A DNA stretch of 64,000 bases from Margaritifera margaritifera (Eukaryota > Mollusca > Bivalvia > Unionida > Margaritiferidae), in assembly GCA_029931535.1 (NCBI GenBank), contig JAQPZY010001536.1, positions 186,001 to 250,000 of the forward strand, written 5' to 3'. Below are positions 47,930 through 59,191 of the stretch, in pieces. Within the stretch, counting starts at the first letter, position 1. Each line of letters begins with the position of its first letter. Below the pieces are notes generated by a model, which saw only the letters and a list, made by a program, of their open reading frames with translations, had not been told where the DNA came from and did not search any database. A program made the position numbers and the translations under genes.

Positions 47930-48770
47930 ATGTCAAAGGAAAGAATAACCAGAGTACTGTTAGGACAGATGCCTTTAGTAGATGCCCCATTTAAAAAGGT
48001 GGCCGTCGATATTGTAAGACCCATATTTCCTGTCAAAGACCGGAAGAGTCGGTATATCCTCACCCTTGTAGATTAGGCAACTATATGCCCAGAAGCCATA
48101 TCATTAACAATTATTGAAACCGAACTTATGGAAAATGCACTTGTTCACATGCTTAGCAGGGTAGGGGTGCCTGAGGAAGTTCTCACGGATTGTGGGGCCC
48201 AATTTACTTCGGAACTGATGACAGAAATTAGTAGGTTGCTATCAATTAAACTGTTAAGCACAACACCGTATCAACTCATGTGTAACGGCTTGGTCGAGAA
48301 ATTGAACGGGACGCTGAACAAATGCTACGCCGGATGTGCTCAGAAAAACGGCGAGATTGGGACCGATATTTACATGCTATTTTGTTCGTGCATATCAAGG
48401 TACTTTACGAAAGCTTGGGATTCTCGCCGTTCGAGTTTTTATAAGGTAGGACAATTCGTGTCCTATACGGACTCTACGCCAACTATGGTCGGGTTAAGAT
48501 TAGAGAGTACATATCGGCTGGCACACGACGAGCTCGCGAAGTTGGGCGGTAAGTATAGAAAATATTACAAAAGCAGAACGCAAAATAGGAAATTTGAAGT
48601 TGGTGATCGAGTGTTTGTGTTTCTCCCTACTAGTAGGAACGAGCTATTGGTCCAATGGAAAGGGCCTTAAGAAGTCAAGCAGTTCAAGGGTAAAATGAAC
48701 TACAGAATAGACATCGGAGGTAGGTTGAGAATATTTCATGCTAATATGTTAAAACCATTGTAGAGAGGTC
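47930..48770 (+). pseudogene. Gmr1-like Ty3/gypsy integrase core and C-terminus
   Basis: One frame from ATG 47930 is interrupted by TAG at 48074 and TAA at 48668. DDE residues are all visible: Asp in KVAVDIV, Asp in EVLTDCGAQFTSE, and Glu in MCNGLVEKLNGTLNK. The C-terminal GPY/F-type domain begins LLVQWKGP and is hit by the TAA exactly at the aromatic position. It continues NYRIDIGGRLRIFHANMLKP and ends at a TAG near 48762. Integrase would insert the element's cDNA; this copy cannot be functional. Confidence 0.82.
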
Positions 48771-48861
48771 CAAGTGAACTATAGAAAAGGAATATTGAAT
48801 ATAGTGTGTACTTTGGTCATGGAAGATGAGTCGGGTGGCAAACTAGAAAAAGACCCCCAGT

Positions 48862-49520
48862 ACAGAAATTCTACTGGAGTACCATCTAGTAAGTGGGTCA
48901 GGGCAGTTAAAACCTCACCCTGACAAAATTGTAGCGATCAGAGACGCTTCTAAACCAGAAAAAAAAGAGAAAAGAAAGAAACAGTTCCGATTGTTTCTTG
49001 GATTAGTAGGGTTTTATCGGAAATTCGTTCCGAATTTAGCCGCTATAGCTAGTCAGTTAACGGAATTGACAAGGAAAGGGCAACCCAATAAAGTGTCTTG
49101 GGGTTCATGCCAGGAGAGAGTTTTTAACGCTCTTAAGGGAAAGTTTATCTGTGCACCAAGTCTAAAGTTACCAGAGTTAAATAAATCATTCGTGTTAAGA
49201 ACCTATGCCTCAGACACGGGATTAAGAGCAGTTTTGCTACCGGAGCAAGCAGGGGTAAAGTTACCCATCACTTATGCAAGTAGGAAATTGCTGCCTCGGG
49301 AGCAAAACTACTCCATTATTGAAAAGGAGTATTTGGCAGTAGTGTGGGGAACAGGAAAATTTCACACATACCTTCTCGGAAGGGTATTTGTCGTTTAAAC
49401 GGACCACCAACTCCTCATGTACTTAAGCAAAGCGAAAGTCGCCAACGCACGATTGATGCACTGGGCGTTTACTTTACAGCCGCATCGCTTCCGGATCGAT
49501 AGAGACCGATTACTTGAGTA
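48862..49520 (+). pseudogene. Gmr1-like Ty3/gypsy reverse-transcriptase thumb and RNase H
   Basis: The frame begins in the RT thumb (SGSGQLKPHPDKIVAIRDAS), then FRLFLGLVGFYRKFVPNLAA, then the RNase H domain: FVLRTYASDTGLRAVLLPEQ, ITYASRKLLPREQNYSIIEK and EYLAVVWGTGKFHTYLLGR. TAA at 49396 interrupts it before TDHQLLMYLSKAKVANARLM, after which the frame stays open to about 49518. The first catalytic Asp of RNase H (normally T-D-A-S) is Tyr here. The RT palm with its YxDD box is missing entirely between about 48840 and 48862, so a deletion has joined the post-integrase linker to the thumb. Confidence 0.82.
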
Positions 49521-49789
49521 GAGTCTGATTTACAAAGAATCGAAGCAGATTTTTTTACCATCGTGAGCAGGTAATGTAAATAGTAGTTTCAATTTGAATT
49601 TGGTTTGCTCACATTCCATGATTGTCTAAAAGTGTTTCCATTTTGTGTTTTAAAAGGACGGGTACGAGAATGCCTTTGTATTATATATGAAAGAAAATGT
49701 AGATGGATTTCATTGCCTCGTACAGCGTTGCCCTGGGCGTATAGATTAACCATGGCAATCTCAAAATACTGATTTTTTTTCACTCGCTG

Positions 49790-49933
49790 ATGGACGCACA
49801 AAGCGACGGCAGTGGGAGCGGGGAAGTGGGGGTCTTTATCTCGAGCTCTCTGGCTGTGGATTTAACCACGACCATACAGATGAGTCTTGTCAGTAAGCTG
49901 TCCACTTTACGGAAACAGTCTTCAGCTGTAGAG
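49790..49933 (+). CDS. Possible short exon
   Basis: ATG at 49790 opens 48 codons (MDAQSDGSGSGEVGVFISSS, then a region with VDLTTTIQMSLVSKLSTLRK) followed by a donor-like GAG|GTATAT. G+C is higher than the flanks. No family, no partner exon found. Confidence 0.2.
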
Positions 49934-50447
49934 GTATATGAAAATGAAAACTGTATTCTTTCTTGCTATCCGTTCTATCTGATGAAATTATTTAATATAT
50001 CGAATGTTTTGGAACATTTTTTTAATTATCTATGAAGTCAGATCTATGTCACAAAACGCCATGCTATTGGATAAAATATAGCCTGTTCCAAGTTAGACAT
50101 TTTATAGTTAAACAGACAAGTTGAATTCAATTATATGTTGGACGCATTAAATGATGAGAAAAAAGTTAAAGTTTTTATATTCCAATGAGGATATTCTTGT
50201 CGGAGACAGATTCGTGATTATTATAATAATAATCTCGTACAGTCCTTCTTTGAAAGAATTTAATGTGTAACGATGTCAGTTGGTGTCCATGCATGCGTAA
50301 TGTATATCGCTGTATTTGCATTCTAACGTGTCTCATGTAGTACACGGTTCAGTTATTGTATTTTTTTGTTGTTACGGTCGAACTCTGTGAGGGTTGTGTA
50401 ACCCGGATACTGCAGTAAATGGTGACTTTGGTTCAAGGGTTGATACT

Positions 50448-50449
<2 letters not shown>

Positions 50450-50530
<81 letters not shown>
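50450..50530. repeat. (AT)n microsatellite
   Basis: Pure AT tract of about 80 bp. Confidence 0.97.
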
Positions 50531-50532
<2 letters not shown>

Positions 50533-50581
50533 CCACATGATAGATATTTTTCCGGTTTAATTCAGTTTTATACATACTATA

Positions 50582-50770
50582 ATACAAACATTTATGTGAA
50601 TTGTTAATATCGCTTTGCCAGTTTGGGAAAGCCGAATCCTCAATTCTTTGCAAACATAGTAAGAAAAACTGTTTTTCGTCTCCAACATCTTGATTTAGCC
50701 AGACATACCCAAAATCGAAGCGAAATAGCATCTCTTTTACTTTGGTAGCCAAGTTGACACGGTTGGCTTA
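50582..50770 (-). pseudogene. Non-LTR retrotransposon C-terminal fragment
   Basis: The minus strand reads VKEMLFRFDFGYVWLNQDVG followed by DEKQFFLLCLQRIEDSAFPN and WQSDINNSHKC. A G-F-G-x-V-W-x-N-Q-x-V-x-D-E motif followed by an F-x-x-R/W-rich helical region is typical of the segment after the reverse transcriptase in many molluscan LINE-type ORFs. No RT motif remains nearby and the frame runs into an (AT)n tract. Identity is by recognition only. Confidence 0.45.
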
Positions 50771-50810
50771 ATCTTTTAAACATTAAATAACATCAAAAAG
50801 TATCACAGAG

Positions 50811-51200
50811 AAAAATGTTACAGTACAAGAAATCTTAGCTGGAGTCCGAATTCGCTAGTTTGAAAAATTGTAACCAAATATTTCTGCTCTCAAAAACCAG
50901 TTCATAGGTAATATTTTGCACTGCATGGTTTGAATCTAGAGCAAGGAATGACGTTTGAAAATATTTATTCAGATGGCGAACAAAAAATGTAACAATGTAT
51001 GACCTGATTTTGGTTAATTTTCAATTCAGCTATCAATCGAGACAGACGTGAAATCTTTTTACTCCACGCCTTGCTTAAGTTTGATTCAGTGCATGGTTTA
51101 TGGAGTTGTAATATTGTCATGTTCTGAGACACGCCTTTGCCAGCTGAATATTGGCAATGCAGTTGACAAAATTTTGGACTTAATTTTGGCACACGTCTAA
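50811..51200. repeat. Diverged direct repeat, copy 1
   Basis: Landmarks acagtacaagaaatctt, ataggtaa.attttg, atgacctga.tttggt, ctccacgccttgcttaagtt and ttgtaatattgtcatgtt occur here and again in the same order 1.0-1.1 kb downstream. A minus-strand ORF of 89 codons overlaps but is not kept in copy 2. Confidence 0.75.
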
Positions 51201-51602
51201 TTTTACTGCATTCATTCGACAATATTGAAATCACTGGTTTTCAGAAATTGATAAATCATAGAAATAACGATAAAGACGTTTGAGTTTATGTCATCAACAC
51301 AGACGACCGTCATCGTTCAGGAACCCATTGGGTAGCTGTTTATTTTCCTCAAGGACCGCAGCTTGGAATATTTGGTTTCATGTCAACCTTGTCAATACGT
51401 TCATGTTTACTATTTGACATTTGTACAGTAAAAGGAATGGACTTGCCATAATCCTCCCTCTTCATGTATTAATGTTTAAGTGAGCGGGTTTTTTTAAATA
51501 AAATAAATTGATTTTGAAAAAAATGGTGTTAACTTGTTTTTCAAAAATTCTTTAACTCTCCTCTCTTTATCAAAATCTCTCATCATGAAATAATACTAAT
51601 AC

Positions 51603-51634
<32 letters not shown>

Positions 51635-51884
51635 GATTACGTGAAATAGAAGGTTATGTTACTTTGCTTTTGTCATTCTTTCAACACCGCTCCCCCCCCC
51701 AAAAAAAACAAAAAAAATTTTTTTAGAACCAATGTGTGTTTCTTCATAGGGTACATTCCATTGATCCTATGAAATCAAGAGTTTAGTTTCTGTTTGTGTA
51801 TATAGGAAATCTTAACTTCGATTTGGGCCGTGATATTTTGGCACTGTGAATTCTAACATTCCTTTTTTTACCGTTTTTAAAAAC
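51201..51884. other. Non-coding spacer with (AAT)n
   Basis: Spacer between the two direct repeat copies. Contains an (AAT)n tract at 51596-51631 and no gene. Confidence 0.5.
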
Positions 51885-52175
51885 GAGCACTAAAAAATGC
51901 TACAGTACAAGAAATCTTTAGCTTGGCGATACATAGGTAAAATTTTGACTGCATGTCTTGATTTGGGGAAAAAAGCAGTCAGAATAGATGATTCCATTTT
52001 TGTGAAATAAAAAACAAACAATTTATGACCTAAATTTGGCTCAGATGATTTCAGGCGGTGACAAAGATAGGACGTAAAAACTGTTTCGCTCCACGCTTTG
52101 CTTAAGTTGAAGTCAGTTCATAATAGGGAATTGTAACATTGTCATGTTTTGTGTTTTGGCACACGTGATAAATCT
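51885..52175. repeat. Diverged direct repeat, copy 2
   Basis: Same ordered landmarks as the segment at 50811-51200, with deletions and many substitutions (for example ctccacgctttgcttaagtt). Confidence 0.75.
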
Positions 52176-53180
52176 ATGACGTAATACGGCATTTCAGTGG
52201 AGACGGGCCCATAATGGACGCTGTGACGACATACATTTCAAGACGGCGGCCTAATGTTAAAACCCGTAGACACCCATAAACTTTTGAACCTGTTTAACAT
52301 GGGAGTCCCGTAGACACCTATAACGTCATCCTATTTTATTGACAGGACACCTGTATGCAGTGTTTGTATCGTTCATTTGCAACAACGTAAAAATGTCATC
52401 TTTGATCTTTAATTGGACCGCTGATGACGGGCCCAGTTAGTTTCGGTCTCAATAGCCTTTAATAAATGTTTGTAAAATAAACTGATGCTCGTTAACGATC
52501 ACGAGTAGAATATTTGAAATACCGAGAAAAAAAAAGAAGAAAAAAAAAAAAGAAAAAAAATTTGTGCCTCTTGAAACTGAGGGGAAAAAAATTATTTCTG
52601 TATCTACTGTGATTTCTTGCTGGGAATAGTTATATTTCGTTATTATTATTATTATTATTATTTAGCTTGACTACCTTTTATTTAAATAAGTAATAAATTT
52701 CAAATTTTAAATTAAAGTTTTTATACATTGTTTCAACATGATTAATTTGAGGACCGCTTGTAATTCCGCAGTTCGACCACGGCAGCACGGGATGGCAGCC
52801 TCGCACCTGTAGCACAGGTAAGTTACCTATAATAGTAGTAGTAGTAGAATTCTTTATATTGAATAATAAAATGCTGAAAAAAATCGTATTGCGTATTTTA
52901 CCTGCCGGCAGTCACAACAACTGCATGCATATTTATAGCAACATCATTTGTACATGATGGTCGATTACACTAAAGCCATGTTCTGTCAGTAGAGAAGATT
53001 TATTTCCCTAACGACCGATGAAAATCATTTCAGCGATTCGCACTATTGACAATTACTGAGAGCTATTCCGTGTGCCCATTAATATTATCGTCATTATTCA
53101 AACATCACTATAAAAGTAACACAGTATATTCCAATGAAAACATTATTATTATTCAAGCAGCACATTATAACCCTAATAAC
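52176..53180. other. Non-coding stretch
   Basis: Holds a short repeated cccgtagacaccyata motif (about 52264 and 52308), an A-rich tract (52526-52560), (ATT)n (52639-52662), and a good isolated donor consensus (gcacag|gtaagt) near 52816 that could end a non-coding exon. Confidence 0.4.
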
Positions 53181-53381
53181 ATGCATGTGGGCCGAAACGT
53201 CACAGTCGAATTGTCCGATCGGAAAGTAGCGTTTGGGCCAAATCGTCCCGTGCCGAACAGGTTTTGGAACGAAATGCCCCTACGCCGAGGGAAATACCTC
53301 TTGACTTCCGGTCCTCGCTACGGATGCGCACTGCATAATAACTGTTGCACGCTTGTTGAGGAACACAAGTTTAAAAAATGA
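53181..53381 (+). CDS. Unassigned open frame
   Basis: Sixty-six codons beginning MHVGRNVTVELSDRKVAFGP and ending with a Cys pair (HNNCCTLVEEHKFKK). G+C rises sharply against the AT-rich flanks, which suggests coding or element origin. No family and no splice sites identified. Confidence 0.22.
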   Translation: MHVGRNVTVELSDRKVAFGPNRPVPNRFWNEMPLRRGKYLLTSGPRYGCALHNNCCTLVEEHKFKK

Positions 53382-53904
53382 TAAGGCTAATGCCGAGAGA
53401 AAAAGTTGACCCCGAGGAAGAAAAGAAAAAAGCTAGATCAGCAACAAAAGCAAATGCCCTGTCATTTGTGATCATATGCGGAATAATTAGAGCTTGTGTG
53501 TATTTAGTTTATATATGTCTGTGTAATGTGTTTTCGACACTAGAATATCAAGGACATATTATCTTGAAATTACCTTGAACATTAGGTATTCAATAAAATC
53601 GTGGAATTTTATTTATTTCTAGCTACATATTTTCCTTAGTTTTTTATTTGATTTATTTTTAATGGCCCTCCTGTTTATGTACCAACGCGTACCTACCATT
53701 TTGTTTGTAATTGAACCCATTTTTAGAACTTGATTTCTATTACTGAATAATATTTTCGTTTAAAAAAAATTAACCCGACAGAAATATTTATAAATTCATT
53801 TATAGTAACAATGAAAGATACAACAAAAAAGGTTTCTACTTGCATAGCTGCAAATGTTATTGCAAGACACATTTTAGAAACCAAATTGCTAAAATCAGTG
53901 AATG

Positions 53905-55699
53905 ATGGCTGATTCGGCCCAAATGCCAGGCTGATTCGGCCCGTGTGAAATAATACTAAGTTTCGTCTTGGATTTAAAAAGTGATATTTAGATATGTTTA
54001 AAATATGATATCATTATTTCCCAGGTACATTCAGCAGTTAAAATCAGCATTTAATGAAACAAAACCCAGATTGTACACAAGATAATGGTGTTTGCTATAA
54101 TAATGTAAGAATGTTTATCTTGCATCGGATATTTATTACTTAAATATTTTCAAAGCAGGTCATTCACCTTTCTGCAATTTTTTCCCCCCAAAATTCTCTT
54201 TATTTATATTATACTAAAAAATTAAACTGGGGTCCTGTCAGATTTATGATTTTATTCAATACAGTATTATACGTCAGTATTATACGCCTATATTCTGCTA
54301 ATCTTGTGGACCTCATTATATTGAAAATACAGAAAATGATAAATGGAGGTGTTTTCTCTGTTGAAAGATGAAATATATTTTACAAATCTTTGATTAGAGC
54401 ACAGTATGTTATTTGTTTTCTGTGAATTCATTTTAGTAGTTATTACTGTTTTTGCCAACGTAGTAAGAGAATGTAATATAAACCCATGGTTTTTATTGAT
54501 TTCTCATGCAAATCATGCTTTCTTTGCATTATATTTACTCCCAAAAATGTTGTGTAAAGAGTCGTTGATGAGTATCACAATAGTATAACGTACTTTACTG
54601 TTATCGTTAAATTTTTATCTTTTGAGTAAAATCTCAAACCAGTAAACCAACTTATTTTCATTTTAACCTTTAAAATATTTCTTTCAAAGCACATATTCAA
54701 TCCATTAAATATTGATTTCTGAATATATATTTTATTATATTAAACATATATAATATAATAACACTTTCATGTAGCCAGAGATCACAAAGTTGTTTCAAGT
54801 TAGCACTATATTTTTGTGTTCTAGAATGGCAATAAATTCAGTCAATTGGCAAATGTCATCAGTAGTGCTTTAATTATAGAGGCATTGATCAAACGGGTTT
54901 TTGCTAATTCATGGTCAGATGATCCCATGATCAGTGTTTGAAATAAAATTAATGAAGAACACACTGATCGAACAAAGTATTAAACAAACGGTATTAATTG
55001 ATGTTTAATTGTAGCGGCATTAATCAAACAGGTTTTGCACATTGATGGTTAGATGCTGTCATTATTATTTGCAATATAACTATTTAAAGGCTTTTTTGTA
55101 TAATCTTTGCTCTAGTACAGTGTACAATTTCGATATTAATGTGCATACAATTAAATAATACATTATAAATTCAGGTACTGAAATAACTTGTGGTGCTCAT
55201 TATTTTAGTATACAATGCTTATTTAGTATAAAGATAAATTCTACATAAATGTACTTTTAAAAAAAGGCATTAACATACTCGGACCAGTATATAGAGACAC
55301 TAAAAAAATGTAACCAAAACATTAGCATGCTGAGACCAATATATATACATGAAAAAAATAAAATGAACCACATGGCCACTGTTTTCACGATTGTTTTTCG
55401 GTGTTATTAATTTTATTATTTCTCAATACAATAAAGTAAACTATTTAAATTTTGCACAAAGGTGAATGAGATAAACAGTCTTACATCATTTTGTTTCATT
55501 ATATATAACAATGCCATTATCTTGCGTAAAATCGGGGTTTGTTTCATTAAATGCAGATTTGAACTGTTGAACGTACCTGGGAAATAATGATAAAAATCAT
55601 ATTTTAAACAAATATAAATATCACTTTTAAATCCAAGTCGAAACTTAATAATATTTCACATGGTCCAAATCAGCCTAGCATTTGGGCCAAATCAGCCAT
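53905..55699. mobile_element. 1.8-kb DNA transposon with long terminal inverted repeats
   Basis: The left ~290 bp (53905 to about 54195) reappears inverted at about 55440-55699. Shared landmarks in order: atggctgattcggcccaaat, gtgaaataat, tttcccaggta, gcatttaatgaaacaaa, caagataatgg and cattcacctttctgcaa. The termini contain repeated copies of ggctgattyggcc, with two further copies just outside the right end. The 1.2-kb interior is AT-rich without a transposase frame and carries its own internal duplication (near 54875 and 55015: ggcattratcaaacrggttt). Non-autonomous; superfamily not identified. Confidence 0.8.
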
Positions 55700-56760
55700 G
55701 GTCTGAATCAGCCTGTTTCCAAATCAGTCAGTGGTTGAAGATTAAAAAAAAATAAAAAAAAACAACTTCAGAATGAAAAATCCATACAGATACAGTAAGT
55801 TTTAGTGGTTTTATTGATAAATTATAAAGGGAGAAAAAATGCATATTATGAAGCCAGATACATGTATAGCGCAATTTGTGATTATTTCATTGGCTTATAT
55901 ACTCTCTTCGTTTGGATCATATTTGGGTACATTGTTCCACTGTGTAATAGATTGAAAAATGTAAGACGGGATAACAGGAGAAAAAGATGGACAAATCCTG
56001 TTCCCTGCCACACTGGAGTAGTTCAAATTTTGTTTTGTCAAATATTTTCTGCTCAGAAACTCCCATATGCGAAAGAGCAGACATTATCCTAAGGCAGTTT
56101 TATGGCAATACTGCTGGGAACAGGTTGTTTTGGCACTACTAGTTTCATCCCTTTTTGTTTCAACCCCTATTCAATGCTGTGTAAACATAAATGTCATTTA
56201 CATGTAATAAGGATCTGTCCTTTATCTTAAATTGCTGGAGATGGTGGAAACAGAGTAGAGCTCAACATAAATCGGCCATGTTTCCCATAATCAACCAAAA
56301 TGATCGTAAACGAAGTTGCACAGTAAAAAAAAAAAAAAAATAGAAACAAGAATTAATTATGCTGTATTTGGTCATATTGTCTTTTCTTTACAATTGTTAT
56401 TGATTTTCAAAAAAATTAATGTCCAGGACATCATTGTATAAATTTGGCTGCGAAATGATTTGGGGGTAAAATGGGACTATGGGTGAAATGACTTGTATTC
56501 ATTCTGCTGTGTGGAATATATTTGTATTTCTCAGCCCCGAGTAGAGGCAGTCATACTTTCTAATGGTGTATTGTTCTTTATGACACAACCTTTCTTGCAG
56601 ACTTGAATGGCTTTGAAACTCGTGACCAGCACCCCCTATTCCTTGTACAATTTGAAGTTACTGCATTCCGCTCCATATACCCAAAATAACTTCCTTGTAG
56701 TATTAAGGATTATATTTTGATGTTTGGTTGGTTTTGTTTTAAAAGACACTTTCAACACAT
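55700..56760. other. Non-coding stretch
   Basis: No supported gene. A 95-codon + ORF at 55805 has no motif. Poly(A) runs near 55744 and 56325. Confidence 0.45.
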
Positions 56761-56764
56761 TATT

Positions 56765-56915
56765 GGCTATATCATGCTGAGGATGTGGGAGCTAAGTGCC
56801 TTTACCAAAGAGGACACTAAAGCAGCATATCAGGAATGGCCTGGGCAGGTACAGAACCCACAATCCTTGGATTATAAGTCTGATGCTCTATCAACTGAGT
56901 TACCACAGCCCCCAA
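56765..56915 (-). mobile_element. tRNA-derived SINE
   Basis: On the minus strand the element begins gggggctgtggtaactcagt. A good A box (tggtaactcagttgatag) is followed about 40 bases later by gtgggttctgtacc (B-box-like), an anticodon-arm-like cagacttataatccaagga, then the body tgcccaggcc..ggcactta. It is the same family as the copy at 31160. The pol III promoter elements are in tRNA order but the acceptor stem does not pair, so it is not a tRNA gene. Confidence 0.72.
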
Positions 56916-57759
56916 TTACATTTTAAATGGACCTCCCAAGAGAACATGTGCAACACATTGTGCTTTAGGAGCAATATTTCAGATTTATTCAATTTTTCAC
57001 GATTCCTCACGTGCTTTTTTCATCATTTTATGTAATTAAAGAAAAAGTAAATGATTTTTCCTTAGTCTTATAGGGCCCATAGAATATAAGAGTCAAGAAA
57101 ATACTTGTGTTGAGTAAATGAGATATTTCTTCCTGATTTTGTTTGGAAGAACTGTATTTGTTTAGGGATTAAATGAATTATCATAATTTCTTCTTTCAGT
57201 ACCATATGTAATCCAGTTCTTTAACAGATAAGAAGGAAGATCTGAGAAATGAGATTGGACACTGTCCATAGTGATCGCAGTAAAGAAGATTCATTACCAT
57301 TTGATCCAGTTTGACATGAAGATTGATAGAAAAAAAAGATGCATGGACACTGTAGACCAAGATATTGGAATGTATATTACAGCGGTTAACATGGAATAGA
57401 AAGAAATGTTCAAATTTCCGGGGGGGTGTGTTAAAAAATATAGTATCATTTATTATTCTCTGGGGTTTTTTTTATTAAAAAAAACAAACACTAAAAAGAT
57501 ATGTGCCACTCATCATTTCTGTGCTTAAAAAGCTTATTTCTGGAAAACAATAGCATGTTTATTGATATCTTTAAACTTATTGTAAAAATGATTTATATGT
57601 TGACAAATATCAAAGGTTACATCAAGGAACCTGTCAGTTTTGATACATTTTCTGATTATAGATAATATTTTGCTGTCTTACAAATAAAGATTTTAAGCTA
57701 TAAATTTTTTTAATGTTGGACTATTCAGTTTTTCCCAAAGTGTTGAAACTTGCAACTGC

Positions 57760-57972
57760 CATATATAATTGTTTTTAAATCGAGTCCAACTGCAAACAGC
57801 ATAGACCCTGATCTTTATTATGACGTTATGTGATGGCAGATCAGTGTCTTGTTTGTTCTGTTGATTACTCCTAACAAACTGCATAGACCCAGATATGCCA
57901 GTACATTATGCAATGGCAGATCTGGGTCTGTGCATTTTGCAGTATCTCAACTTATAAGCAAGTATATATGAT
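57760..57972 (+). mobile_element. Cloverleaf MITE, copy C
   Basis: Same orientation as copies A and B: outer stem, caaacagcatagaccctgat arm (with a mutated loop), spacer tctgttgattactcctaa, then caaactgcatagacccagat arm, ending cttataagcaagtatatatg. Confidence 0.82.
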
Positions 57973-58043
57973 AATTTCGATGCCATTATGTGCTAAAGAA
58001 TGTTGATGGTAACATTTTTACTATGAATACACTTTTCTTCATT

Positions 58044-58265
58044 TGGGATTCGGGGTGGCAGAGTGGTCTAAGGTGCTCACCTTTACAGATCACTCACACA
58101 TCTCACCTCCGTCGGTGTGAGTTCGAGTTTCCGTTCGACCAACGTGGATATGTGAGAATCTTACCAGTAGCTTCCTGTGGGTTGGTGGTTCTTCTTGGGT
58201 TTTTCCTCCACCAAATATATTTCATGTGCTCAAAAAGGGCTTTAAACCCATCAACAGCAACAATT
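58044..58265 (+). mobile_element. V-SINE-like tRNA-derived SINE
   Basis: The head contains a near-perfect A box (tggcagagtggtctaagg at about 58056) and the B box gtgtgagttcgagtttc (about 58117) separated by a long variable-arm-like palindrome (tcacac..gtgtga), as in Leu/Ser-type tRNAs. A conserved-looking middle follows: tgtgggttggtggttcttct, then tgggtttttcctccacc. It resembles the V domain of the V-SINE superfamily, known in molluscs as RUDI-type SINEs. The family name is inference. Confidence 0.65.
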
Positions 58266-59190
58266 CATCTGGGATTCATCTTCATGGTTTTTGTGGTTAC
58301 TGCAAACAATGAATTGAAGGACTTGATGAAAAAGGGTCCGACTCCGAAGAAAATTAAGTTTGCCATGTTTACCAAAATTTCTAAACATGTATGTGGTATG
58401 CAGTAACCGAATCTATACTGTTTAATTGAAACTATTCAAAACTCAGCTTTTTTCTGCTCTGCACATTAGGCTTAAAGCTGATGGGTATTTATATGCAAAC
58501 CATTGACAATATGCATACCTTGTCTTACTCAACTTGTAACTGTTTTTTATTTTTTATTTTGTCATATGTTTTGTTACCTTTTATTATGATAGGATTCAGT
58601 TTCTAAGACCTCTTTCTTGAATGCATGAGATAATTTAGGTAAAACATCCTTAGAAATGTCATGATATTATTTCCTTATGCTACATACATGTACATGATGG
58701 AAATATTGATACTGCCACCGTGGACATACCTTCTTCTTATTTAGCTTTTTTTTCCTCTTTCTTTTATGAAAAAATATGCATGTATGTATTAAGATTTAAT
58801 GGCATGTTGGCACAACAATGGCTATATGGTGCTGATCAAAGTAAAGTTCTAAAAAAGGTAAATATAAAGAAAAGAGAACATGGAAAAATTACGCTTGCTA
58901 TGATTTGCTCAATTTGCCATGTACTTGTGGCCATTAAGGACTAGGAGAATAAGGTCCGTTATTATAAGGTTTGTTTTGCTATAGTTGTGGCTTTTTGGAA
59001 CTTCAGTCCCTAGGTTGTTTGGATGTCGTTGCATTTTCCCTCCCCAGCCTGCACCCTGCCCTGTCTAAGTGCACCTTGCTATCAAAGGGGGCCATGCATT
59101 CTTAAATCTGCAGAGGTTTTATACATTGCATATGATTAGATCCTACAGGTGCATTTTAAGCATCAACTTGGCATCGTTTACTCCTATTTG
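58266..59190. other. Non-coding stretch
   Basis: A short frame near 58289-58406 (NNELKDLMKKGPTPKKIKFA) precedes a gtatgt donor-like site and might be an exon. Nothing else is supported. Confidence 0.35.
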
Positions 59191-59191
59191 T

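Larger units (their letters stand above)
47440..49560 (+). mobile_element. Gmr1-like Ty3/gypsy retrotransposon remnant (INT before RT/RH)
   Basis: Integrase lies upstream of RT thumb/RNase H on the same strand. This is the Ty1/copia-like domain order known for the Gmr1-type branch of Ty3/gypsy elements, not the usual RT-RH-INT. LTRs, gag and protease were not found. Stops, a poly(A) insertion, the palm deletion and the Asp-to-Tyr change show it is old. Confidence 0.75.
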
